DNA of 64,000 nucleotides from Lysobacter sp. 5GHs7-4 (GTDB lineage: Bacteria; Pseudomonadota; Gammaproteobacteria; Xanthomonadales; Xanthomonadaceae), in the NCBI RefSeq assembly GCF_021284765.1, contig NZ_CP089924.1:1258001-1322000 (forward strand), in the 5' to 3' direction. Positions 51,598-58,542 of this stretch are shown here, in pieces (within the stretch, counting starts at the first letter, position 1; each line of letters opens with the position of its first letter). The translations under genes were made by a program, and so were the position numbers. Under the pieces are notes generated by a model. It worked only from the letters and a program-made list of their open reading frames with translations. It searched no databases and was not told the DNA's origin.

Positions 51598-52539
51598 ATG
51601 GCCTTCGTCGACGACTCCGACCGTCCCGCGCCTGCCGCCGATCGCGTGCGCGCCGACACCCGCGAAAGCTATCGGCGCCGCATCGAACGCGCGGTGGCCT
51701 TGATCGAGTGCGCGATCGTGCACGGCGAGGAACCGCCCGAGCTTTCGCGCCTGGCCGAAGCGGCCGCGTTCTCGCCGTACCATTTCCATCGCATCTATCG
51801 CGCCATGACCGGCGAAACCAGCGGCCAGACCGTGGCCCGGCTGCGCTTGCTGCAAAGCCTGCGTCTGCTCGCGGGCGCCGCCGGCAGCATCACCGACACC
51901 GCGCTCGCGGTCGGCTATCAGACGCCGCAGGCGTTCAGCCGCGCGTTCCGCCAGGGCCTGGGCGGAACGCCCAGCGAACTGCGCGCCGAGCCCGAACGCC
52001 TGCGCCGCGAGATCGAGCGTCTCGCGCGCCCGCCGGGCGCCGCGGACAGCGGCGCGCCGCTGCAGGTCGAGGTGGTCGATGTCGACCCGGTGCAGGTGCT
52101 GGCCTTGCGCGTAAACGGTGGCTACCCGCAGCAGAACCACGGCTACGTGCGCCTGTTCGGCTGGGCGGCCGAGCGCGAACGCATGGAACAGCTCTGCGGC
52201 TTATACGGCGTGCCTTGGGACGATCGCCGCGATGTGCCCGCGCCGGACTGCGCCTTCGACTGCATGATCGCCTTGGACGCGCCGTTCGAAGTCGACGGCG
52301 ACGAATTCCGCCGCGAGATCCTCGGCGGCGGCCGCTATGCGCGGCTGCGCCATGTCGGCCCCTTCGACGGCCTGGAGGCGCTCACCGACGCGCTGCTCGC
52401 GCAGTGGCTGCCCGACAGCGGCGAGCGCCTGCGCGATGCGCCGCTGCATCACCACTACCTGGACGATCCCGACGAAACGCCGGCGGCGCTGCTGCGCACC
52501 GACATCTTTCTGCCGTTGCGCGATCGCGAGGTTGCGTAG
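51598..52539 (+). CDS. AraC-family regulator with GyrI-like effector domain
   Basis: A 313-residue transcription factor. The N-terminal AraC DNA-binding region has two helix-turn-helices: LSRLAEAAAFSPYHFHRIYR and ITDTALAVGYQTPQAFSRAFR. The C-terminal part (ALRVNGGYPQQNHGYVRLFG, then FDCMIALDAPFEVDGDEFRRE and HVGPFDGLEALTDALL) fits the GyrI-like small-molecule-binding fold. Such regulators sense amphipathic drugs or metabolites in MarA/Rob-like ways. The start at 51598 was preferred to an in-frame ATG 66 bases upstream. It follows cobS by 84 bases; no evidence that it controls cobalamin genes. Confidence 0.88.
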   Translation: MAFVDDSDRPAPAADRVRADTRESYRRRIERAVALIECAIVHGEEPPELSRLAEAAAFSPYHFHRIYRAMTGETSGQTVARLRLLQSLRLLAGAAGSITDTALAVGYQTPQAFSRAFRQGLGGTPSELRAEPERLRREIERLARPPGAADSGAPLQVEVVDVDPVQVLALRVNGGYPQQNHGYVRLFGWAAERERMEQLCGLYGVPWDDRRDVPAPDCAFDCMIALDAPFEVDGDEFRREILGGGRYARLRHVGPFDGLEALTDALLAQWLPDSGERLRDAPLHHHYLDDPDETPAALLRTDIFLPLRDREVA

Positions 52540-52638
52540 GCGAGGGCGACTTGTGTGGGGCGGCCTGGGTTGCGGTCGCGAGCTTCAATTGCGACATGGG
52601 TTCGCGACCGAGCAGCGATGCGACGCAATCGCTACCTG

Positions 52639-52669
52639 CAGGAGCGGCGGGAGCCGCGACCGTGAATCC
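52639..52669 (+). repeat. REP-like extragenic element
   Basis: CAGGAGCGGCGGGAGCCGC then GACCGTGAATCC; the same 86-base offset to the composite repeat as in copy 1 (10728 to 10814). Confidence 0.65.
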
Positions 52670-52724
52670 CGGCGACCGCGTCAGTTCGGTTCTGACGACG
52701 TCCACATTCCGGCGTCGCGCTCTC

Positions 52725-53093
52725 TAGCTCCCTCCTTTGACAAAGGAGGGTTGGGGAGGATTTGCTCTTGCTGTTGTTTCTGCTTCTTCTGACCGAAGGT
52801 CAAAGGCTTCCGCCTGCTGCGCATGCGGGTCACTTTCTCTTGCTAGCCCAAGAGAAAGTAACCAAAGAGAAGGGCTAGCGTGACCAAACCTCCCGTACGA
52901 GCGCGGAGCTTGCGCCGGGATTTTTCGATAGGACATCCCTGTCCTATCGAAAAACGGCGCGCGTCCTGCGCGCCGCCCTTCGGGTCTACGACTGGTCGTG
53001 TGAGTGCGGTGCTTTTGGATTCCAATGCCGCGGCAACCGCAACCGCAACCGCAACCGCAACCGCAACCGCAACCGCAACCGCAACCGCAGCGG
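52725..53093 (+). repeat. Composite hairpin-hexanucleotide repeat, copy 2
   Basis: TAGCTCCCTCCTTTGACAAA then GGAGGGTTGGGGAGGATTTGC. Next an 11-bp hairpin (52832-52859), a 15-bp hairpin TTTTTCGATAGGACA with loop TCCC (52921-52954), a GGCGCGC hairpin, and nine CAACCG units with a final CAGCGG (53034-53093). It lacks the 73-base insert of copy 1. The hexamer tract is CAACCG here rather than CAACTG. Confidence 0.85.
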
Positions 53094-53155
53094 CAACGCT
53101 GGCGCTGCCGTCGGTGGCTTGCAGCCTTGGGAGGCGGCGCTGCGCAGCGGTCGGC

Positions 53156-53833
53156 TCAGGCCCCGACCGCGTCCAGCCGTGCTTCGAGTTCGGCGATACG
53201 CGCTTCCAGCGCGGCGACGCGCTCGCTCAAGGGCGAGCCGGCGCTGCCGCGGTGGTCGTCGTCGGCGTCGCCGCCGGCGACGGCGTTCCAGACCGGCTCG
53301 CCGCTGAGCAGGTGGCCATAGCGGTCCTCGCGCTGGCCGCTCTGACGGCCCAGCAGCCGCACCAGCGGCGGCGAATGCTGGGCCAGGCGCTCCAGCGCGT
53401 ACTGGACGTCGCCGACGTTGTCGAACTTGGCCATGCGCTCGCTGCGCGTCAGCAGTTCGTTCAAGGTCTGCGGGCCGCGCAGCATCAGCAGCGCCAGCAG
53501 CGCGGTCTGCGGCCGGGTCAGATCGAGCAGGGCGCCGGCACGATGGGCATAGCGCTCCGAGCGGCCGGTGTGTTGCGACTTCACCCAGCCGCGCGGTTCC
53601 AGCCGGCGCAGCACGTTGCCGACTTCGCCTTGCTCCAGCTGCATCGTCGGCTCGCGCGCGGTCTTCTGGTTGCAGGCCACGACGATCGCGTTGAGGGTCA
53701 GCGGATAGACGTCGGGCGTGGTCGCTTCCTTCTCGATCAGGCAGCCGATGATGCGGGCCTCGACCGCGTTGAGCAGCGGTTCGGGCGCGCCGTCGGCGTC
53801 GCTGGCGGGAGTGGGGCGGTCGGTATCGCTCAT
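53156..53833 (-). CDS. YceH/DUF480 family protein
   Basis: A 225-residue protein of the YceH (UPF0502/DUF480) family. Conserved EARIIGCLIEKEATTPDVYPLTLNA, then CNQKTAREP and LRRLEPRGWV indicate two winged-helix-like domains. The C terminus is a coiled coil (ERVAALEARIAELEARLDA). Function unresolved in the family. The start codon is the ATG at 53833. It is 28 bases downstream of the ybaL stop, so likely co-transcribed with it. Confidence 0.9.
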   Translation of the reverse strand: MSDTDRPTPASDADGAPEPLLNAVEARIIGCLIEKEATTPDVYPLTLNAIVVACNQKTAREPTMQLEQGEVGNVLRRLEPRGWVKSQHTGRSERYAHRAGALLDLTRPQTALLALLMLRGPQTLNELLTRSERMAKFDNVGDVQYALERLAQHSPPLVRLLGRQSGQREDRYGHLLSGEPVWNAVAGGDADDDHRGSAGSPLSERVAALEARIAELEARLDAVGA

Positions 53834-53861
53834 GGTCGCTCGCTGGGGGTTCGGGCCGCGC

Positions 53862-55553
53862 TCAGGTGAGCGCGGTGGAGGGCGGCAGGTGGCGTGCGCC
53901 GCGATAGACGGGCGCGGCCAGCACCATTTCGGCCAGGCTGTGCGCGAGCTCGCGCTCGGCCATCACCGCGCCGTCGGCGCCGTGCTCGATCAGGTGGCGC
54001 ACTTCGTTGTCGCTGTGGGCGCGCGCGACGATGCTCAGATCGGGCTTGATCGCGCGCAGCTTGGCGATGATCTCGCCGGCTTCCAGCGCCTGCGGGATCG
54101 CCAGCATCACCGTGGTCGCGCGCTCGGGCACGGCCTCGCGCAGCACGCGTTCGTTGACCGCGTTGCCCAGGATCGCCGGCAGGCCGGCGGCGCGCGCCTT
54201 GGCGATCAGGCTGTCCTCGCCGTCGATGACCACCACCGGCACCTGGCGTTCGGTCAGCAGGCGCGCCAGCTCGCTGCCGACGCGGCCGTAGCCGATCAGG
54301 ATCACGTGGCCGGCGATGTCGGCCGGCACGGTCGGCTGCACCGGATCGGTCTTGGCTTCCTGCAGCGCGGCCGCTTCGCGCGCCTGCTTGCGGTCCAGCC
54401 AGGCGAACAGCAGCGGATTGACCACGATCGACAGCAGCGCGCCGGCCAGGATCAGGTCCTGGCCCTCCGGCGGCAGAATTTCCAACTGCAGGCCGAGGCC
54501 GGCGAGGATGAAGGAGAACTCGCCGATCTGGGCCAGGCTGGCCGAGATCATCAGCGCGGTGGAATTGGGTTTGCCGAACGCGCGCACGATGGCGTAGGCG
54601 GCGATCGATTTGCCCAGCACGATGATGGCGAAGGTGGCCACCACTTCCAGCGGCTTCTCGACCAGGATCATCGGGTTGAACAGCATGCCCACCGAGACGA
54701 AGAACAGCACCGCGAACGCGTCGCGCAGCGGCAGGGTCTCGTTGGCGGCCTGGTGGCTGAACTCGGATTCGTTGAGCAGCATGCCGGCGAAGAACGCGCC
54801 CAGCGCGAACGACACGCCGAACAGCTCGGCCGAGCCGAACGCCACGCCCAGCGCGATCGCCAGCACGCACAGGGTGAACAGTTCGCGCGAGCCGGTGCCG
54901 GCGACGCGTTCGAGGATCCAGGGAATGACGCGGCGGCCGACGATCAGCATCACCGCGACGAAGGCGCCGACCTTGGCCAGGGTCTTGAACAGCGCCGCCC
55001 AGACCTCGCTGGGGTCGCCGGCCTCGCCCTTGAGCAGCCCGGCCAGCGCCGGCAGCAGCACCAGCGCCAGCACCATCGCCAGGTCCTCGACGATCAGCCA
55101 GCCCACCGCGATCCGGCCCTTGGCGGTTTCCACCAGGCGCCGTTCCTCCAGCGCGCGCAGCAGCACCACCGTACTGGCCACCGACAGGGCCAGGCCGAAC
55201 ACCAGGCCGGCGCCGTGCGACCAGCCCAGGAATCGCGCCAGGCCCCAGCCCATCAGCGCCGCGGCGCCGATCTGCACCACCGCGCCGGGCAGGGCGATGG
55301 CTTTCACCGCCAGCAGGTCGCGCATCGAGAAATGCAGGCCGACGCCGAACATCAGCAGGATCACGCCGATCTCGGCCAGCTGCGGCGCCAGGGTCTGGTC
55401 GCCGACGAAGCCGGGCGTGAACGGCCCGGCGATGATGCCCGCGATCAAATAGCCCACCAGCGGCGACAACCGCAGGCGTTGCGCCAGCGCGCCGAAGACG
55501 AACGCCAGCACGAAACCGGCGACGAGGATCGCGATCAGGGAGGTGTGATGCAT
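53862..55553 (-). CDS. ybaL: YbaL family cation:proton antiporter
   Basis: A 563-residue protein close to E. coli YbaL (about 558). A CPA2-type antiporter domain with about 12-13 segments (LSPLVGYLIAGIIAGPFTPG, EIGVILLMFGVGLHFS, GLALSVASTVVLLRALEE, LAQIGEFSFILAGLG) is followed by a TrkA-N Rossmann domain with VILIGYGRVGSELARLL. Likely exchanges K+ or Na+ for H+, with nucleotide-controlled gating. Near its end, ERELAHSLAEMVL is typical. Divergent from the ABC-F gene, with yceH downstream. Confidence 0.9.
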   Translation of the reverse strand: MHHTSLIAILVAGFVLAFVFGALAQRLRLSPLVGYLIAGIIAGPFTPGFVGDQTLAPQLAEIGVILLMFGVGLHFSMRDLLAVKAIALPGAVVQIGAAALMGWGLARFLGWSHGAGLVFGLALSVASTVVLLRALEERRLVETAKGRIAVGWLIVEDLAMVLALVLLPALAGLLKGEAGDPSEVWAALFKTLAKVGAFVAVMLIVGRRVIPWILERVAGTGSRELFTLCVLAIALGVAFGSAELFGVSFALGAFFAGMLLNESEFSHQAANETLPLRDAFAVLFFVSVGMLFNPMILVEKPLEVVATFAIIVLGKSIAAYAIVRAFGKPNSTALMISASLAQIGEFSFILAGLGLQLEILPPEGQDLILAGALLSIVVNPLLFAWLDRKQAREAAALQEAKTDPVQPTVPADIAGHVILIGYGRVGSELARLLTERQVPVVVIDGEDSLIAKARAAGLPAILGNAVNERVLREAVPERATTVMLAIPQALEAGEIIAKLRAIKPDLSIVARAHSDNEVRHLIEHGADGAVMAERELAHSLAEMVLAAPVYRGARHLPPSTALT

Positions 55554-55827
55554 CGGATCTCCATGTCGTGTCGGCCTCCAAGAATGTGGGCCGCCCCCCG
55601 CCGATGCAAGTCGCCGAGTCCGGTTCGAAGGGCTCCAAGCGGCATTGCGTGGCCGAAATCGCCTGAAATTTCGTGCCTGAACGCCGATCCGGCATGCCTT
55701 GCCGCCTGTCGGCGAACAGTCTGGCCGCGGTCTGCGACCGCGGCGCGACAGCGCCCGCGGACAGCCGGCTCGGCCCGGAGCGCGGATCGGATGCGATCGC
55801 CGCGGGCGGCACGCGCCTCCGGCCCGT

Positions 55828-55833
55828 TACACT
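55828..55833 (+). promoter_or_regulatory. Possible -10 of a leaderless ABC-F transcript
   Basis: TACACT ends 6 bases before the ATG at 55840, the spacing expected when transcription starts at the first base of the start codon. No SD precedes either candidate ATG and no -35 is obvious. Confidence 0.35.
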
Positions 55834-55839
55834 ATGCGC

Positions 55840-57708
55840 ATGATTGCTTTCCGTGATTTCGCCCTCCGGCGCGGCGAACGCCTGCTCCTGTCCAAAGTCG
55901 ACCTGACCCTGCAAGCGGGTTGGCGCATCGGCGTGATCGGCCGTAACGGCACCGGCAAGTCCTCGCTGTTCGCGGCGATCCAGGGCGAGCTGGAGTCCGA
56001 CCTGGGCAACCTGGACATGCCCGCGCGCGTGCGCATGGCCAGCGTGGCCCAGGAAACCCCGGCCCTGGACGACCCGGCGCTGGACTTCGTCCTGTCCGGC
56101 GACGCCAACGTGTACTCGGTGTTGATGGCCGAACGCGCCGCGGTCGAGCGCGAGGACTGGGAGGCCGTGGCCGAGGCCCATCACCGGCTGGAAGAGCTCA
56201 ACGGCTACGACGCCACCGCGCGCGCCGGCAAGCTGCTGCACGGCCTGGGCTTCTCGCCGGACACCCACGAGCGCGCGGTCAAGGAGTTCTCCGGCGGCTG
56301 GCGCGTGCGCCTGAACCTGGCGCGCGCGCTGATGACGCCGTCGGACCTGTTGCTGCTGGACGAGCCCACCAACCACCTCGACCTCGACGCGGTGCTGTGG
56401 CTGGAGCAGTGGCTGCTCAAGTATCCGGGCACCCTGATGCTGATCTCGCACGACCGCGAGTTCCTCGACGAGGTCACCACCCACACCCTGCACCTGCACG
56501 ACGGCAAGGCCAAGCTCTACACCGGCGATTACACCGCGTTCGAGCGCCAGCGCGCCGAACATCTGCGCCTGCAGCAGATCACCCACGAAAAGGCGCAGGC
56601 CGAGCGCGCGCACCTGCAGAGCTTCATCGACCGCTTCAGCGCCAGCGCCGCCAAGGCCAAGCAGGCGCAGTCGCGGGTCAAGCGCCTGGCCAAGATGGCC
56701 GGCACCGAGGCGGTGCGCGCCGAACGCGTGCTGCGCATCGATTTCCCCGAGCCGCTGAAGCTGCCGCATGCGCTGCTGCGCCTGATGCATGCCGACTGCG
56801 GCTATGGCGACCACACCGTGCTCGACCAGGTCGGCTTCATCCTGGAAGCCGGCGACCGCGTCGCCCTGCTGGGCCCGAACGGCGCCGGCAAATCGACCCT
56901 GGTGAAGTCGCTGGTCGGCGAGATCGAGTTGCTCAGCGGCGAGCGCGGCGGCCATCCGGACCTGCGTATCGGCTACTTCGCCCAGCACACGGTGGAATCG
57001 CTGCGCGAGGGCACCACCGCGATCGACCATCTGGCCGACATCGCGCCGGGCGTGGCCACGCAGCAGCTGCGCGACTTCCTGGGCAAGTGGAATTTCCCCG
57101 GCGATCGCGCCTTCGAGAAGGTCGATTCCTTCTCCGGCGGCGAGCGCGCGCGCCTGGCGCTGGCCTTGATCGCCTGGCGCCGCCCGAACGTGCTGTTGCT
57201 CGACGAGCCCACCAACCACCTCGACCTGGACATGCGCGAGGCGCTGGCCGAGGCGCTGAGCAGCTTCAATGGCGCGATCGTGCTGGTCTCGCACGACCGC
57301 CATCTGATCGGCCTGGTCTGCGACACGTTCTGGCGCGTCGCCGACGGCGTCGCTCAGCCGTTCGACGGCGACCTCGACGCTTACGCGGTGTGGCTGCGCA
57401 CCCGCGACAGCAGCAACGACGGCAAGGCCGCGGCCAAGGCGATCGCCGCCGCGGCCGCCAACGTGGTGCCGGAAACGCCGCCGAGCAAGCCGCGCGCCAA
57501 GGTCAATCCGCACAAGCTGGCCCAGGCCGAGGCGCGCGTGGCCGAGTTGGAATCCAAGCTGCGCACGCTGGACATGGACTTGGCCGATCCGACCAAGTAC
57601 GCCGGCGGCGGCGACAACGCCGCCGAGCTGGCGCGCAAGCGCGAGGCGGTGGCGGCCGAGTTGGCTCAGGCCGAGGCGGAGTGGTTGGCGCTGTACGACG
57701 CGGCTTGA
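55840..57708 (+). CDS. ABC-F ATPase, YheS type
   Basis: A 622-residue duplicated ABC protein without membrane segments. First domain: Walker A GRNGTGKSS, signature FSGGW, Walker B LLLLDEPTNHLDLDA. Second domain: GPNGAGKST, FSGGERARL and LLLDEPTNHLDLDM. A Lys- and Glu-rich linker between domains and a coiled-coil C terminus are present. ABC-F proteins act on ribosomes; the MIAFRDFALRRGERLLL start and RVKRLAKM linker match YheS. Start chosen at 55840 (MIAF), matching E. coli YheS; an ATG two codons earlier (55834) is the alternative. No SD is seen. Confidence 0.92.
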   Translation: MIAFRDFALRRGERLLLSKVDLTLQAGWRIGVIGRNGTGKSSLFAAIQGELESDLGNLDMPARVRMASVAQETPALDDPALDFVLSGDANVYSVLMAERAAVEREDWEAVAEAHHRLEELNGYDATARAGKLLHGLGFSPDTHERAVKEFSGGWRVRLNLARALMTPSDLLLLDEPTNHLDLDAVLWLEQWLLKYPGTLMLISHDREFLDEVTTHTLHLHDGKAKLYTGDYTAFERQRAEHLRLQQITHEKAQAERAHLQSFIDRFSASAAKAKQAQSRVKRLAKMAGTEAVRAERVLRIDFPEPLKLPHALLRLMHADCGYGDHTVLDQVGFILEAGDRVALLGPNGAGKSTLVKSLVGEIELLSGERGGHPDLRIGYFAQHTVESLREGTTAIDHLADIAPGVATQQLRDFLGKWNFPGDRAFEKVDSFSGGERARLALALIAWRRPNVLLLDEPTNHLDLDMREALAEALSSFNGAIVLVSHDRHLIGLVCDTFWRVADGVAQPFDGDLDAYAVWLRTRDSSNDGKAAAKAIAAAAANVVPETPPSKPRAKVNPHKLAQAEARVAELESKLRTLDMDLADPTKYAGGGDNAAELARKREAVAAELAQAEAEWLALYDAA

Positions 57709-57733
57709 GTTTCGCCGCGATCGGCTGATTCGA

Positions 57734-57806
57734 TCGCGGCTTACGCCGCTCCCACAGAAGGCGGCGGCGATGCTGTAGCTGTCTGTGGGAGCGGCGTGAG
57801 CCGCGA
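57734..57806. repeat. REPIN-like inverted pair
   Basis: Arms 57734-57759 and 57781-57806 each hold the GGGAGCGGCGT(A/G)AGCCGCGA core or its complement, inverted around a 21-base loop; 24 of 26 positions pair. It ends in TGAGCCGCGAAGCG. Confidence 0.72.
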
Positions 57807-57856
57807 AGCGTCACCCGCAAACCACCCGGAAACCGGCGCTGCGAATGCGGGCCACG

Positions 57857-57957
57857 TTCCCTTGCTGTTGCCCGTCATCCCCGCGAAGGCGGGGATCCAG
57901 TGCCTTTAGCGTCTTCCGGCACGTAAGTCAGGTCCTTCGCCTTTAGCTCCCTCCTTT
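57857..57957 (+). repeat. Direct repeat unit A (second copy 196 bp downstream)
   Basis: About 101 bases beginning TTCCCTTGCTGTTGCCCG and ending CTCCCTCCTTT, including the CGTCATCCCCGCGAAGGCGG palindrome and the CGTCTTCCGGCACGTAAGTC block. An identical copy is at 58053-58153. Confidence 0.75.
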
Positions 57958-58055
57958 TTATAAGGAGGGTTGGGGAGGATTTGCTGTTGCTCTCCTTTCG
58001 CCAGCTTGTCACGAAGGTCAACGGCTTCCGCTTGCTGCGCATGCGGGTCACTTTC
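57944..58055 (+). repeat. Partial composite element next to copy 3
   Basis: TAGCTCCCTCCTTTTTATAAGGAGGGTTGGGGAGG with CTTCCGCTTGCTGCGCATGC and GGGTCACTTTC, matching the start of the composite repeats but stopping before the hairpins. It then runs into a second copy of the 101-base direct repeat. Confidence 0.65.
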
Positions 58056-58153
58056 CCTTGCTGTTGCCCGTCATCCCCGCGAAGGCGGGGATCCAGTGCC
58101 TTTAGCGTCTTCCGGCACGTAAGTCAGGTCCTTCGCCTTTAGCTCCCTCCTTT
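58053..58153 (+). repeat. Direct repeat unit B
   Basis: Identical to 57857-57957 over about 101 bases, offset 196. Composite copy 3 begins at its 3' end. Confidence 0.75.
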
Positions 58154-58495
58154 ATCAAAGGAGGGTTGGGGAGGATTTGCTTTGGCTTTGCTTTCGTCTC
58201 TTCTGGTCGAATATCAAAGGCTTCCGCCTGCTGCGCATGCGGGTCACTTTCTCTTGCTAGCTCAAGAGAAAGTAACCAAAGAGAAGGGCTAGCGTGACCA
58301 AACCTCCCGTACGAGCGCGGAGCTTGCGCCGGGATTTTTCGATAGGACATCCCTGTCCTATCGAAAAACGGCGCGCGTCCTGCGCGCCGCCCTCCGGGTC
58401 TACGGTTGGTCGTGTGAGTGCGGGGCTTTTGGATTTGAATGCCGTGGCAACTGCAACTGCAACTGCAACTGCAACTGCAACTGCAACCGCAGCGG
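58140..58495 (+). repeat. Composite hairpin-hexanucleotide repeat, copy 3
   Basis: TAGCTCCCTCCTTTATCAAA then GGAGGGTTGGGGAGGATTTGC. An 11-bp hairpin (58246-58273), the 15-bp hairpin TTTTTCGATAGGACA with loop TCCC (58335-58368), GGCGCGC, and six CAACTG units with CAACCG and CAGCGG (58448-58495). The hexamer tract is the shortest of the three. Confidence 0.85.
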
Positions 58496-58542
58496 CGACA
58501 GCCGGGGCAAGGGCAGCTGCTCCGGTCTCGCAGCCTAGGCCC

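Larger units (their letters stand above)
52540..53155. other. Intergenic region with REP and composite repeat copy 2
   Basis: Between the AraC gene and yceH. Holds a REP-like unit (52639) and composite copy 2 (52725-53093). No gene is convincing. Confidence 0.7.
57709..58542. other. Long intergenic region built of repeats
   Basis: Between convergent genes. Holds a REPIN-like pair (57734-57806), a tandem-duplicated 100-bp segment, a partial composite element (57944-58055) and composite copy 3 (58140-58495). No credible gene. Confidence 0.75.

Noticed and set aside
51598..52539. AraC regulator as a dedicated cobalamin operon regulator
   Set aside because: It is only downstream of cobS; the operon already has a riboswitch, and the GyrI-like domain suggests drug or metabolite sensing, with no site evidence.
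52724..52936. Minus-strand small frame starting MSYRKIPAQAPRSYGRFG, similar at 58102-58350
   Set aside because: Similarity follows from the shared repeat DNA; copy 1 is disrupted in this frame, and the stem positions, not codons, are what is conserved.
53830..57513. A 1227-codon minus-strand frame across ybaL and the ABC-F gene
   Set aside because: Spans two real genes in different frames; the ABC-F and antiporter motifs are on other frames, and this one has only low-complexity sequence.
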